Shown: positions 1-8,260 of the stretch, piece after piece | Position numbering within the stretch: position 1 is the stretch's first letter | How the letters are laid out: every line of letters starts with the position of its first letter | DNA from: Alphaproteobacteria bacterium HGW-Alphaproteobacteria-18 | GTDB lineage: Bacteria > Pseudomonadota > Alphaproteobacteria > Caulobacterales > Hyphomonadaceae | DNA: 64,000 bases | Reading direction: 5' to 3' | NCBI GenBank assembly: GCA_002841155.1 | Contig: PHEH01000002.1 | Span: 62,001-126,000 of the forward strand | Position numbers and translations under genes: made by a program | Notes under the pieces: generated by a model | Told to the model about the DNA's origin: nothing | Databases searched by the model: none | What the model saw: only the letters and a program-made list of their open reading frames with translations

Positions 1-1
1 G

Positions 2-22
2 GCACCGGGCCTGCGCCGCTGA
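2..22 (+). CDS. possible C-terminal end of an upstream gene (partial)
   Basis: One frame from the window edge reads A-P-G-L-R-R and then stops at TGA, 20 bases before the next start codon. That spacing would suit the end of an upstream gene in the same operon. Six residues are too few to identify a family, so this is only a possible partial gene. Confidence 0.2.
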   Translation, partial: APGLRR

Positions 23-42
23 TTTTCCGGAGGCTGCCCCCT

Positions 43-570
43 TTGACCGCGCCGCATGAACTGGATCAGTTTGTCGTCGTCGACCTCGAGACGACCGGCT
101 TCAGCCCCCGCACCTGCCAGATCATCGAAGTGGGCGCGCTGCGCGTGGACCTCGTGACGGGCGAGCAGGCGAGCTTTTCCAGCTTTGTAAGGTGCGATGC
201 TCCCCTGCCCTTTCACATTTCCCGGCTGACCGGCATCAGCAGCGACATGCTGAGCGAGGCGCCGGAAACGCATCATGTGATCGCGGGCCTGGCCGATTTC
301 ATCCGGGGGCTGCCGATTGTGGCCTATAATGCGGGCTTTGACATGAGCTTCCTGCGGTCAGCGGCACCTGAGGTTTTTGAGACCCACAGCGTGGTGTGCG
401 CCTTGCAGGCGGCGCGGCGATATCTGAAGCTGCCCGATTACAAGCTGGGAACTGTGGCGCGGCATTTCGGCGTTGAGCAATTGCACGCCCACCGCGCGCT
501 GGACGATTGCCGCACGACCCTGTCGATCTTTGAGGGCATCCGGGCGATCAGTGGGCGCGCGCGGGGCTAA
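43..570 (+). CDS. DnaQ-like DEDDh 3'-5' exonuclease
   Basis: A 175-residue protein of the DEDDh exonuclease family, which removes nucleotides from DNA or RNA 3' ends using two metal ions. All motifs are visible: ExoI DLETTG with D14 and E16, ExoII NAGFD ending in D100, and ExoIII HRALDD with H150 and D155. It is essentially a bare exonuclease domain and lacks the C-terminal region by which full DnaQ binds the polymerase. It could be a stand-alone proofreading or RNase T-like enzyme rather than the replicative epsilon subunit. The start is TTG, chosen because GGAGG lies 9 bases upstream and the motif fits near the N-terminus. Confidence 0.85.
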   Translation: MTAPHELDQFVVVDLETTGFSPRTCQIIEVGALRVDLVTGEQASFSSFVRCDAPLPFHISRLTGISSDMLSEAPETHHVIAGLADFIRGLPIVAYNAGFDMSFLRSAAPEVFETHSVVCALQAARRYLKLPDYKLGTVARHFGVEQLHAHRALDDCRTTLSIFEGIRAISGRARG

Positions 571-636
571 AGCCCCTCCCCATACCGGAAAAGAACCGAT
601 AGGGTTTGCGGTGTTTGCCACGCAAAGGAGCGCCTC

Positions 637-1074
637 ATGAAATCTGTTATCTGTCTTGCTGTTCTGGGAGCCATATTGCTTGGCGGATGTGTCAGCGTGC
701 AGGAAGCAGCGCCCCCTGCCGCGCCTGCGGGCAAGCGCGTACTGGTGCCCGGCAATGCGCTTTACAGCGCGGCGGTAGCGCATGAGGAGACGATTTACCT
801 TGCCGGGGTGATCGGGCGCAGCGAGACCGGGGATGTGAGCGAGGCCACCCGCCAGGCGATGGACGCGGTGAAGACCAATCTCGGCAAGGCCGGCGGGGCG
901 ATGGGCGACCTGCTGAAATGCACGATCTTCATGACGGACATTGAACAGTATGGTCCGGTTAATGAGGTGTATGCGGAGTATTTCGAGAGCGACCCGCCGG
1001 CGCGGACTGCGATTGCGGTTTCCGCGCTGCCATTTGGGGCGCTGGTGGAAGTGGAGTGTATTGCGGGGCGGTAA
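637..1074 (+). CDS. lipoprotein RidA/YjgF-family enamine deaminase
   Basis: A 145-residue protein with a lipoprotein signal (hydrophobic stretch, then LLGGC with the lipidated Cys near residue 18), followed by a RidA/YjgF domain from about residue 35 to the end. RidA proteins hydrolyse reactive enamine/imine intermediates such as those from threonine dehydratase. The arginine that binds the carboxylate in active RidA appears conserved in PARTA (R123), as does the C-terminal LVEVECIA strand. Most RidA proteins are cytosolic, so an exported, membrane-anchored copy is unusual. The start has GGAG upstream (aaaggagcgcctc). Confidence 0.82.
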   Translation: MKSVICLAVLGAILLGGCVSVQEAAPPAAPAGKRVLVPGNALYSAAVAHEETIYLAGVIGRSETGDVSEATRQAMDAVKTNLGKAGGAMGDLLKCTIFMTDIEQYGPVNEVYAEYFESDPPARTAIAVSALPFGALVEVECIAGR

Positions 1075-1089
1075 GAGCCCTCACCCCTG

Positions 1090-1118
1090 CCCCTCTCCCG
1101 CACGCGGGAGAGGGGTTT
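1090..1118. terminator. strong hairpin between convergent genes
   Basis: An 11-bp perfect stem (CCCCTCTCCCG / CGGGAGAGGGG) with the 4-base loop CACG is followed by TTT. It lies between the convergent RidA and SMP-30 genes, so it probably terminates the plus-strand transcript and may work both ways. The sequence also resembles palindromes dispersed in many proteobacterial genomes, so it may be a repeat put to use as a terminator. Confidence 0.6.
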
Positions 1119-1123
1119 GACGG

Positions 1124-2044
1124 TCAGGCGTTGTAGTTCAGCTTCAGGCCGGCCTCGGGCCATCTTGTCTTGATCAGCTGGCCGGTACCGGAGGCGCAGA
1201 TATAGGCGTCTTTCATGTCCCGCCCGCCAAAGGCGATGTTGGTGACGAAGGGGTCGGGAATTTCGGTGAAGGTGGATTTTCCCTCCGGCGTGATGGTGGT
1301 GATGCCGCCAAAGCCGCCATTTTTCAGGATTGTTGCCACACAGATGTTTCCGGAGGCGGCCACCGCGAGGCTGTCGAAATAGCAAAGCTCCGTCTGCCCC
1401 GTAATCACCCGGCCCCTCAGGAAGGGCGGCTTGTGGGGCGTGTATTCGCCGGGGCCGGTGAGGGCAAAGCCCCAGAGGCGGGCGGTCATCGTGTCGGCGA
1501 AATAGAGCGTCTTGCCATCGGGCGAGAGGCCGCAGCCATTGGGCGAGATGTGGTGGTAATCCACTTCCTTGATGAGGGAGCCATCGGGCTTTGCATAATA
1601 GACGCCGCCATGATCGCGGGTGCGGGCAAAGCCCTTGCCGAGGTCTGTGAAGTAGAAGCCGCCCTCTTTATCAAACACGATGTCGTTGGGGCCGCGCAGG
1701 GAATTGCCGTCAACGGCTTCGTAGAGGCGGTCGACCTTGCCGGTGGAGAGGTCGATCCGCTCGATACGGCCGCCGGAATAATCGGGCGGGCAGTTGCCGG
1801 GGATCGTGAGGCCGCCGACCTCGTGATATTCAAAGCCGCCATTGTTGCAGCAGTAAAGCGCGCCGTCCGGGCCGATGGCGAGGCCGTTGGGGCCGCCGCC
1901 GGGGGTGGCGATCACCTCACGCTTGCCGTTCCAGAGACGTGAGATGCAGCCCTTCTGGATTTCCACGATGATGACCGAGCCGTCTTCCATGACGACCGGG
2001 CCTTCGGGAAAACCAAGGCCCGAGCCTACAACTTCAAAGTCCAT
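1124..2044 (-). CDS. SMP-30/gluconolactonase family protein
   Basis: A 306-residue six-bladed beta-propeller of the SMP-30/gluconolaconase/LRE family, which hydrolyses sugar or other lactones using a bound divalent metal. Characteristic segments are LGFPEGPV near the N-terminus (metal-ligand Glu), GPNGLAIGPDGALY, RGPNDIVFDKEGGFYFTD (Asn-Asp metal site) and the later SPNGCGLSPDGKTLYFAD. There is no signal peptide, so it is probably cytosolic. The substrate cannot be told from sequence. The start is supported by GGGAGGA 9 bases upstream, but that ribosome site sits in one arm of a strong hairpin. Confidence 0.85.
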   Translation of the reverse strand: MDFEVVGSGLGFPEGPVVMEDGSVIIVEIQKGCISRLWNGKREVIATPGGGPNGLAIGPDGALYCCNNGGFEYHEVGGLTIPGNCPPDYSGGRIERIDLSTGKVDRLYEAVDGNSLRGPNDIVFDKEGGFYFTDLGKGFARTRDHGGVYYAKPDGSLIKEVDYHHISPNGCGLSPDGKTLYFADTMTARLWGFALTGPGEYTPHKPPFLRGRVITGQTELCYFDSLAVAASGNICVATILKNGGFGGITTITPEGKSTFTEIPDPFVTNIAFGGRDMKDAYICASGTGQLIKTRWPEAGLKLNYNA

Positions 2045-2052
2045 GATGTGTT

Positions 2053-2080
2053 CCTCCCGGGAAGTATCGTTCCTGGGAGG
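2053..2080 (-). promoter_or_regulatory. 5'UTR hairpin occluding the SMP-30 ribosome-binding site
   Basis: On the minus strand just before the SMP-30 start, CCTCCC-A-GGAA pairs with TTCC-C-GGGAGG: ten pairs, one mismatch and a six-base loop. The 3' arm contains the only good Shine-Dalgarno sequence (GGGAGGA). Folding would therefore hide the ribosome site, which suggests translational control or a simple RNA thermometer. No ligand-binding fold was recognised. Confidence 0.45.
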
Positions 2081-2138
2081 CTAAGGCCGCATCAAGGGGG
2101 GTGTCCATCACTGCCCCTGCGTGAAGCGGACGGACGTG

Positions 2139-2669
2139 TCAGACCGGGGCGGAGACGCGGTCAAGCTGGCAGATGGTGAAGGCGTGGTCGTTGCCCTCCC
2201 CTGCCGGATGGGAGGCGATCTCACTGGGGCGCCACAGGCGCATGTCAAGCTCCGGGAAGAAGGTGTCGCCGTCGATCTCAGCATCGACCTCGGAGAGGTA
2301 GATGCGATCTGCAAAGGGCAGCGCCATGGCATAGATTTCAGCCCCGCCGATCACGAACGCCTCCTCCTTGCCTTCGCGGGCCGCGATGGCGCGGGCAGCG
2401 TTCATGGCCGCCGGGAAGCTGGAATAGACGCGCGCTTCGGCGGCGTCATAATCCCAGTCACGGGTCAGCACGATATTCTCCCGGCCGGGAAGCGGGCGTT
2501 TGGGGAAACTTTCCCAGGTCTTGCGACCCATAATGATGGGCGCGCCCATGGTCGCGCTCTTGAAGAACGCCATATCGTCCTTCAGCCGCCACGGCAGCGC
2601 GCCTGAGGCGCCAATGACCCGGTTGCGCGCTTGCGCAACGATCAGGCAGAGTTTCACTTCGATGGACAT
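2139..2669 (-). CDS. folA: dihydrofolate reductase
   Basis: A 176-residue NADPH-dependent dihydrofolate reductase that regenerates tetrahydrofolate. It shows the N-terminal strand LCLIVAQARNRVIG, GALPWRLKDDMAFFKSAT (active-site acidic residue in the D-D pair), the cofactor motif MGRKTWESF, and IGGAEIYAMALPFADRIYLSEV. Length is normal. thyA, which makes its dihydrofolate substrate, lies 2.7 kb further along on the same strand with unrelated genes between, so the usual thyA-folA pair is split here. Confidence 0.95.
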   Translation of the reverse strand: MSIEVKLCLIVAQARNRVIGASGALPWRLKDDMAFFKSATMGAPIIMGRKTWESFPKRPLPGRENIVLTRDWDYDAAEARVYSSFPAAMNAARAIAAREGKEEAFVIGGAEIYAMALPFADRIYLSEVDAEIDGDTFFPELDMRLWRPSEIASHPAGEGNDHAFTICQLDRVSAPV

Positions 2670-2819
2670 TGCTCTAGTTTTTATCTTTCACATCTGTCCG
2701 ACTGGCGTGCTCCCAATTGCGCGCTTCCTCACCCAGAGAGCATGTTTTAAGCAAGCACCGAACACAGCAGCAACTGTATTAAACTGTATTGAACTGGCAC
2801 AGCGGGGAAACACTCATAA

Positions 2820-3482
2820 ATGTCTGAACTCGTAGCGGTCCTTACCAATGGGCAACCTCAGCTCATCGGTCCGGCGCTGGGCGCGCTGTTGCTCACATTC
2901 TGCGCCATCTGGTTCCTGAACGGACGGATCTGGGCCTTCATCTATGTGGCGCTGATTCCCTTCCTGAACTGGTCGTTCGGGGTGATTCCCGAAGCGCAGA
3001 TCATGGCGCCGGGGGGCGATTATGCGCCCGGCATCGCGCTGCATCCGATGACGATGGTGACGGGGATGGTGTTCGTGGTGCGCGACTTCGTGCAGCGCGA
3101 GATGGGGCACAAGGTGCTGATCCTGATGGCCATCGCCGTGGCCTGGTCGTTCTTCTATTCCTGGCCGGTGATTGCGCTGGCCAGCGGGGTTGCCTTTGCG
3201 ATTTCCGAATTCGTTGACTGGCTGGTCTACACCTTCACGAAATACCGGCTTTCCACACGCATCCTGATTTCCAGCGCGCTGGCCTCGCCGGTGGATACGA
3301 CCGTGTTCCTGTTTGGCGCTGACCTTGCCCAGCAGATCGAGATGGGCGCCGAGCCCGGCAATATGCTCCACCCCGTCAACTGGATCGTGTTCGTGATCGG
3401 CAAGATGGTGGGCGCGGTGATCGTTTCTTATGTGATCCGCCGGCGCGAGGATAAGGGGCTGGTCTCGCCCTATGAGGCGTAG
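2820..3482 (+). CDS. VUT-family membrane protein (YhhQ-like, putative queuosine precursor transporter)
   Basis: A 220-residue integral membrane protein with about six hydrophobic segments. The internal segment VVRDFVQREMGHKVLI and the later acidic membrane segment AISEFVDWLVYTFTKYR, followed by SSALASPVDTTVFLF, match the VUT/YhhQ family (DUF165), whose E. coli member imports 7-cyano-7-deazaguanine for queuosine synthesis. No queuosine gene is nearby. The 150-base region upstream is AT-rich for this window. I looked for a preQ1-type riboswitch and could not support one. Confidence 0.8.
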   Translation: MSELVAVLTNGQPQLIGPALGALLLTFCAIWFLNGRIWAFIYVALIPFLNWSFGVIPEAQIMAPGGDYAPGIALHPMTMVTGMVFVVRDFVQREMGHKVLILMAIAVAWSFFYSWPVIALASGVAFAISEFVDWLVYTFTKYRLSTRILISSALASPVDTTVFLFGADLAQQIEMGAEPGNMLHPVNWIVFVIGKMVGAVIVSYVIRRREDKGLVSPYEA

Positions 3483-3503
3483 CCAGATTGCTCGCGGCTA
3501 TTG

Positions 3504-3524
3504 GCTGAGACCTGCGGTCTCAGC
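3504..3524. repeat. perfect palindrome (9-bp stem, 3-base loop)
   Basis: GCTGAGACC-TGC-GGTCTCAGC lies 21 bases after the VUT stop codon. There is no T-run, so it is a weak terminator candidate; it may be a dispersed palindromic element or an RNA-stabilising stem. Confidence 0.5.
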
Positions 3525-3577
3525 GCCGCTGTGCCTGCGCGTTGCTTGTGGGGTGACCGATAGAGAGGTTGGGATGG

Positions 3578-3606
3578 CCCCGCCCCTCTCGGGGCGAGGC
3601 GGGGTT
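3578..3606. terminator. GC-rich hairpin between convergent VUT and aquaporin genes
   Basis: CCCCGCC pairs with GGCGGGG (7 bp), with an inner CCCC/GGGG extension, just before the aquaporin stop codon. It is placed as a shared terminator for the two converging transcripts. The T-tract is short. Confidence 0.4.
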
Positions 3607-3610
3607 AAAC

Positions 3611-4291
3611 CTATTCCGTTTCCAGCAGTTTCTGGCGGAAGAGGATGCCGGCGAGGGCTGCGCCGACGAGCGGAGCGATCAGGAACAGCCAGAGCTGGGA
3701 AATCGCCGGGCCACCCACGATGACCGCCGGGCCGAAGCTGCGGGCCGGGTTGACCGAGACGCCGGTGACCTGGATGCCGACAATGTGGATCACCGCCAGC
3801 GTCAGGCCGATGGCGAGGCCAGCGACCATTCCGGGCGCCGATTTCTGGGTGGAGCCCAGGATCACGACGAGGAAGAGGAAGGTGGCGACGATTTCAAACA
3901 CCAGCGCAGACACAAGGCTGTATTCGCCGAGATAGCCAGCCCCCCAGCCATTCTGGCCGAGCCCGTTGGAGGCAAGGTCATAGCCCGCCTTGCCCGAGGC
4001 GATGAGGTAGAGGATCGCGGCGCCGAGGAGAGCCCCGGCGAACTGCGCGCCCCAATAGCGGAACATGGCGCCCAGCGTCATGCGCCCGGCGATGAACGCG
4101 CCGAAGCTGACAGCGGGGTTTACATGGCAGCCCGAGATCGGGCCGATGCCATAGGCCATGGCGACGATGGCCAGGCCGAAAGCGAAAGCGATACCGAGCT
4201 GGCCAACTTCGCCGCCCGCGAGCACGGCCGAACCACAGCCCAGCAGGACCAGCGCGAAAGTGCCGATAAATTCAGCAATCAGGATTTTCAT
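3611..4291 (-). CDS. aqpZ: aquaporin Z-type water channel
   Basis: A 226-residue MIP-family channel with both pore half-helices: CHVNPAVSFG (first NPA) and SVNPARSFGP (second NPA, followed by the selectivity arginine). The preceding segment VIHIVGIQVTG carries the histidine typical of water-selective AqpZ, so water rather than glycerol is the likely substrate. Six membrane segments, inner membrane. The frame stays open far upstream, but the ATG at 4291 is clearly the start: it has a perfect AAGGAGG 5-6 bases upstream and begins at the canonical MKxxxAEFIGTF N-terminus. Confidence 0.93.
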   Translation of the reverse strand: MKILIAEFIGTFALVLLGCGSAVLAGGEVGQLGIAFAFGLAIVAMAYGIGPISGCHVNPAVSFGAFIAGRMTLGAMFRYWGAQFAGALLGAAILYLIASGKAGYDLASNGLGQNGWGAGYLGEYSLVSALVFEIVATFLFLVVILGSTQKSAPGMVAGLAIGLTLAVIHIVGIQVTGVSVNPARSFGPAVIVGGPAISQLWLFLIAPLVGAALAGILFRQKLLETE

Positions 4292-4441
4292 GGATGCCTC
4301 CTTGGTGGGCTGGAGCGGTCTTATTGCCGCCTCAAGCCGAGGGCAGGATGCAGAGCTTCTGCCCTTACGGCAAGCAACTTTATGGCGACTTGTCAGACTT
4401 GGCATTGCCCGCAACTGTCTGGAAGACAAGGAGTTCTGCCT

Positions 4442-4948
4442 ATGACGCGCGTTTCCGGACTTTTCATGTTGGGGTTTCTGCTGGCAGCCTGCGGGCACAG
4501 TCCCGAGCCCGAGACGGGAACCGCAGGCATGGCTGCCCCGGCGACCACACACGCGCCGGACGCGGTCACCTATGAACCCCGCCCGGCAGCCCTGCCCTTC
4601 CGGCTGGACATCACCGTTTCGGCCGATGTCATCCGGGCGCTGGACGCGGCCGGCGCAAAGCTGACCGTGGGGGCAGATTATTACGGCAAGGCCCGTAGCG
4701 GCGACGCGCCGGTCAGCCTTGGCCATGAAGACCGTCAGATCAGCGCGGGCAACAAGTCGGTCACCCTGGCGGGGCGGTTTGATGCGGGACGCGTGGCACG
4801 TGAGGTGAACGGCGATCCGCGCGTCAAGGTGAGCGCGGCCGTCAGCGACGCGGGCGGACCGGTGGTTTACTGCACGGAGTTTGAGGAATCCCTCGCGATT
4901 GCGGTGGAGACCGGCGGCTTTATCCATTGCGAGCTGCTGAGCGAGTAG
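4442..4948 (+). CDS. putative lipoprotein of unknown function
   Basis: A 168-residue protein with a lipoprotein signal: short basic start, hydrophobic core, then LLAACG, so the mature protein would be anchored in a membrane facing the periplasm. A Pro/Ala/Thr-rich linker (about residues 22-50) is followed by a roughly 115-residue beta-rich domain that I do not recognise. Two cysteines near the end (in VVYCTEF and FIHCELL) could form a disulfide. An AAGGAG sits upstream of this ATG; the open frame extends much further back, but only this start gives a signal peptide. It diverges from aqpZ across about 150 bases. Confidence 0.7.
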   Translation: MTRVSGLFMLGFLLAACGHSPEPETGTAGMAAPATTHAPDAVTYEPRPAALPFRLDITVSADVIRALDAAGAKLTVGADYYGKARSGDAPVSLGHEDRQISAGNKSVTLAGRFDAGRVAREVNGDPRVKVSAAVSDAGGPVVYCTEFEESLAIAVETGGFIHCELLSE

Positions 4949-5050
4949 GCCGGGAGGACCGGTGGCTGTAGGGTTAGGGACAAGCCCTTATTGCTGGCGG
5001 CGCGCCCCGCGCCCAGCTGAAGGGCAGATAACCCCAGCTCAGGAGCCATC

Positions 5051-5407
5051 ATGTCATCAGGAACAAAGGATTACGCCGCCATCACGGGCGCCATCAATGA
5101 GGGCCTGGCTGGCCTGCGCCGCAGCGGCGCAGCCGACACGCTGACCCAGTTCAGCGCCCTCTCCAAAGCGGCCCTTGCCGACGGGGCCCTGGACAAGAAA
5201 ACCAAGGAACTGATTGCCCTAGCCATCGGCATAGCCAAACAGTGCGACGGATGTATCGGCTTTCATACCAAGGCGCTCAAGCGTCTGGGCGCCTCAGATG
5301 ACGAGGTCGCCGAGACGCTGGGGATGGCCGTCTATATGGGCGGCGGGCCGAGCCTCATGTATGCCGGCGATGCTTGGACGGCCTGGCAGGCCCTTCAGGA
5401 TACCTGA
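5051..5407 (+). CDS. carboxymuconolactone decarboxylase / AhpD-like family protein
   Basis: A 118-residue all-helical protein of the CMD/AhpD family. The motif KQCDGCIGFHTKAL contains the CxxC-xxx-H arrangement of the AhpD-type thiol centre, which favours a peroxide- or disulfide-related redox role over true lactone decarboxylation. Upstream LDKKTKELIALAIGIA is the conserved family helix. A good ribosome site (CAGGAG) precedes the ATG. It ends 9 bases from the convergent thyA. No matching peroxiredoxin gene is adjacent. Confidence 0.85.
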   Translation: MSSGTKDYAAITGAINEGLAGLRRSGAADTLTQFSALSKAALADGALDKKTKELIALAIGIAKQCDGCIGFHTKALKRLGASDDEVAETLGMAVYMGGGPSLMYAGDAWTAWQALQDT

Positions 5408-5416
5408 TACGCTGCG

Positions 5417-6211
5417 TCAGACAGCAACCGGCGCCTTTATGTGCGGGTGCGGATTGTAATCATCGACGCGGAAATCCTCGTATTCCCATCCGAAGAGATC
5501 TGTCTTTTCCGGGTTCATATGGATCGTGGGCAGGGCGCGCGGCTCCCGGGTGAGCTGCAGCTCTGCCTGTTCGAGATGGTTGAGATAGAGGTGGGCGTCA
5601 CCGAAGGTGTGAACGAACTCGCCCGGTTTCAGGCCGGTGGCGCGGGCCATCATCATCGTCAGCAGGGCGTAGGAGGCGATGTTGAAGGGCACGCCGAGGA
5701 AGACATCCGCCGAGCGCTGGTAAAGCTGGCAGTTGAGCTTGCCGTCCATGACATTGAACTGGAAGAGGCAATGGCAGGGCGGCAGGGCCATATCGTTCAC
5801 ATCGGCCGGATTCCAGGCCGAGACGATCAGGCGGCGGGAGTTGGGATTGGTGCGGATTTCATTCAGCACCCACTGGATCTGGTCGATGGTTTCGCCGCCG
5901 GGCGTGGCCCAGCTGCGCCATTGTTTGCCATAGACGGGGCCAAGGTCGCCCTTCTCATCGGCCCATTCATCCCAGATGGAGACGCCGTTTTCCTTCAGCC
6001 AGGCGATGTTGGTGTCGCCCCGCAAGAACCAGAGCAGCTCAACGATGATCGAGCGCAGATGCAGGCGCTTGGTGGTGACCATCGGGAAGCCGTCTGACAG
6101 GTCAAACCGCATCTGGCGGCCGAACACACCGATGGTGCCGACGCCTGTGCGGTCGCCTCGCGTGTGGCCGTTTTCGAGGATGTCCCTCAGAAGTGCCTGA
6201 TATTGCTGCAT
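5417..6211 (-). CDS. thyA: thymidylate synthase
   Basis: A 264-residue enzyme, the exact length of E. coli ThyA, that methylates dUMP to dTMP using methylenetetrahydrofolate. Landmarks: [11 protein letters not shown] near the N-terminus, catalytic C146 in [27 protein letters not shown], and [15 protein letters not shown] at the C-terminus. The frame is open 16 codons further upstream, but the internal ATG at 6211 gives the family N-terminus ([12 protein letters not shown]), so I use that. Confidence 0.95.
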   Translation of the reverse strand: MQQYQALLRDILENGHTRGDRTGVGTIGVFGRQMRFDLSDGFPMVTTKRLHLRSIIVELLWFLRGDTNIAWLKENGVSIWDEWADEKGDLGPVYGKQWRSWATPGGETIDQIQWVLNEIRTNPNSRRLIVSAWNPADVNDMALPPCHCLFQFNVMDGKLNCQLYQRSADVFLGVPFNIASYALLTMMMARATGLKPGEFVHTFGDAHLYLNHLEQAELQLTREPRALPTIHMNPEKTDLFGWEYEDFRVDDYNPHPHIKAPVAV

Positions 6212-6393
6212 TAGGCCGGACCTCTCGATTCGCGCGCCAGCCAAGTTAACAGATTCCAAACCCGCCGCGCAAATTTCATCTCACAGCTCTCATCGGGCAG
6301 AAACCCACATCTGTCATAACGCCTTAGTTGCCGGGCATTCGGGGGGCAAATCTGACCCGTATTCCGGATTTATGGATGGGTTAGAGGGTCGTC

Positions 6394-8223
6394 ATGAAAA
6401 TGGGCCGCAAGGGTTTTGCAGGGAACGAGTCCGGGAACGTCGCGATGATCGCGGCGCTCACGATCATTCCGATTATGGCCATCGCAGGGTTTGCGATCGA
6501 TTTCCAGATGACAACGACGCAGAAGGCGCGGGTCCAGTACGCTGTCGACAGCGCCGTGCTGGCCGCAACCAAGTCGCTCGAATCGGGCAAGGCGGAACAT
6601 CTCGTCTTTGCCGAAACGGAGACTTACTTCCGCGCCGTGCTTTCCGCCCACAACACCAAATACCTGACCTGTCAGGATCTGCGCTTCACATTTAACGATG
6701 TCATGCATGAGATCGGCGTGAGCGTGCGTTGCGCCAATGAAACGACGCTTTCGAAGATTGTCGGGCGCAACGAGCTGGAATTTGATGTAAACTCCTCGGG
6801 TGTTTACGGCTCGGGCTCGCTTGAAGTGGCCCTTATTCTGGACACCACCGGTTCGATGGCCGGTTCGCGCATCACGGCCCTGCGCCAGGCCGCCGCCGAC
6901 TTCATCGATATCGTTATCAAGGACGATCAGGAGCCCTTCTATTCCAAGGCTTCGATTATCCCCTATTCCGTGGCGATCAACCTTGGCGACTATGCCGAGG
7001 CGGCCCGCGGCAGCATCACGCCAGGCCGCGCGATCAGCAATGCCACCTGGCAGCTTGGCGCCCAGAAATCCATCTCCGGGATCACCCGCGCAAACCCGGC
7101 CGTGGTGACATCCAACAATCACGGCTTCTCCAATGGCGACCGTGTCTGGATCAGTAACGTCAGCGGTATGACGCAGGTAAACAATAAGGTGTTTACTGTC
7201 GCCAGCGCGTCGGCCAATACATTCCGGCTACAGAGCACAAACAGCACGAACTATTCCAACTATTCCAGCGGCGGCATCATCCGCAAATGCCTGAATACGA
7301 ACTGCGAAGTGACCGTTACGGCGAACAATCACCAGTTCGGCGACAATGACTATGTCGTGATCCGCAATGTTAACGGCATGACCGGTATCAATACAGGCAA
7401 CAATGCCACCTGGCGCGTTTCCGACGTAACCCAGCATACTTTCATGTTGCAGTCATCGGTCGGCCCAAACTACGGCGCCTACACCAATGGCGGCACGGCG
7501 TACTGCACGACGCTCGGATGTGAATTCTATCGCTTCCTGAACAAGTCCTCGAACGCCCAGCGCGTTCACCAGATCAGCACATGCGTAACCGAGCGGACCG
7601 GCGCGCACGCCCTTACCGATGTCGCCCCATCGACCGCGCCAATCGGTTATAATTATCCGTCTACGTCAAACCCATGTACGGCCGTTGTCGAGATGATGCC
7701 CCTGACCAGCAACAAGGCGGCGCTGAAGGCGAAGATCCAATCGCTCGCGGCGGGCGGCTCAACTGCCGGCCACCTTGGGGCCGCCTGGGGATGGTATTCC
7801 CTGTCACCGAACTTCGGCTACATGTTCCCGACACAAAGCAGGCCCGGCGCCTATGGAAAGGTCAGCCTGTTCAAGATTGCCGTTCTGATGACAGATGGTG
7901 AATATAACTCCGCCTACTGTAATGGCGTGATCGCTGGCGACTCCACATCCGGTTCGGGCTCGACCAATGACCAGATCAACTGCAACGCCCAGAATGGCCA
8001 CGCCTTCAATCAGGCCCTGCAATACTGCGCTGCCATGAAGCAACAAGGCATCACCATCTACACGATCGGCTTCGAAGTGGTGAATGACGTGCGCGCCACG
8101 CAGCTGGTGAATGAATGCGCGACGAGCGCGAGCCATGTCTACATGGCTTCCGGCGCCGCTCAGCTTCGCCAGGTGTTCCAGCAGATCGCGCTCGCCATCA
8201 ACGAGGTCCGCCTGACCCGCTAA
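6394..8223 (+). CDS. TadG-like pilus-assembly protein with vWA domain and two FCCH-like repeats
   Basis: A 609-residue protein. The N-terminus (GFAGNESGNVAMIAAL, then a hydrophobic helix and the segment ending QYAVDSAVLAAT) is the TadE/TadG-type membrane anchor. A von Willebrand A domain begins at about residue 143; its metal site is DTTGSMAGS with D150, and the second motif is MTDGE near residue 499. Between the two vWA motifs lie roughly 350 residues, far more than usual. These include two similar blocks of about 65 residues (about 228-296 and 303-369), each with a HGF/HQF-x-(x)G/N-D turn, an I-x-N-V-x-GMT motif and an N-Y-S/G-x-Y-S/T-x-GG end. The blocks resemble the FCCH-type repeats seen in phage and surface proteins. 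The rest is cysteine-rich. It is probably surface-exposed or periplasmic, and a tandem paralog follows. Confidence 0.8.
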   Translation: MKMGRKGFAGNESGNVAMIAALTIIPIMAIAGFAIDFQMTTTQKARVQYAVDSAVLAATKSLESGKAEHLVFAETETYFRAVLSAHNTKYLTCQDLRFTFNDVMHEIGVSVRCANETTLSKIVGRNELEFDVNSSGVYGSGSLEVALILDTTGSMAGSRITALRQAAADFIDIVIKDDQEPFYSKASIIPYSVAINLGDYAEAARGSITPGRAISNATWQLGAQKSISGITRANPAVVTSNNHGFSNGDRVWISNVSGMTQVNNKVFTVASASANTFRLQSTNSTNYSNYSSGGIIRKCLNTNCEVTVTANNHQFGDNDYVVIRNVNGMTGINTGNNATWRVSDVTQHTFMLQSSVGPNYGAYTNGGTAYCTTLGCEFYRFLNKSSNAQRVHQISTCVTERTGAHALTDVAPSTAPIGYNYPSTSNPCTAVVEMMPLTSNKAALKAKIQSLAAGGSTAGHLGAAWGWYSLSPNFGYMFPTQSRPGAYGKVSLFKIAVLMTDGEYNSAYCNGVIAGDSTSGSGSTNDQINCNAQNGHAFNQALQYCAAMKQQGITIYTIGFEVVNDVRATQLVNECATSASHVYMASGAAQLRQVFQQIALAINEVRLTR

Positions 8224-8260
8224 GGCGCTCACGCGCTCCGGCGCAGAATTCAGGACGATC

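Noticed and set aside
2779-2793. TTAA-N7-TGAA near the VUT gene, CtrA-like
   Set aside because: The second half-site is imperfect and there is no functional link; short AT-rich motifs are expected by chance in this AT-rich gap.
2670-2819. possible preQ1-type riboswitch before the VUT gene
   Set aside because: Some VUT genes have such riboswitches, but I could not fit the required stem and A-rich pseudoknot here.
4292-4927. N-terminal extension of the aquaporin frame
   Set aside because: The extension is antisense to the lipoprotein gene, and a perfect ribosome site marks the internal ATG at 4291.
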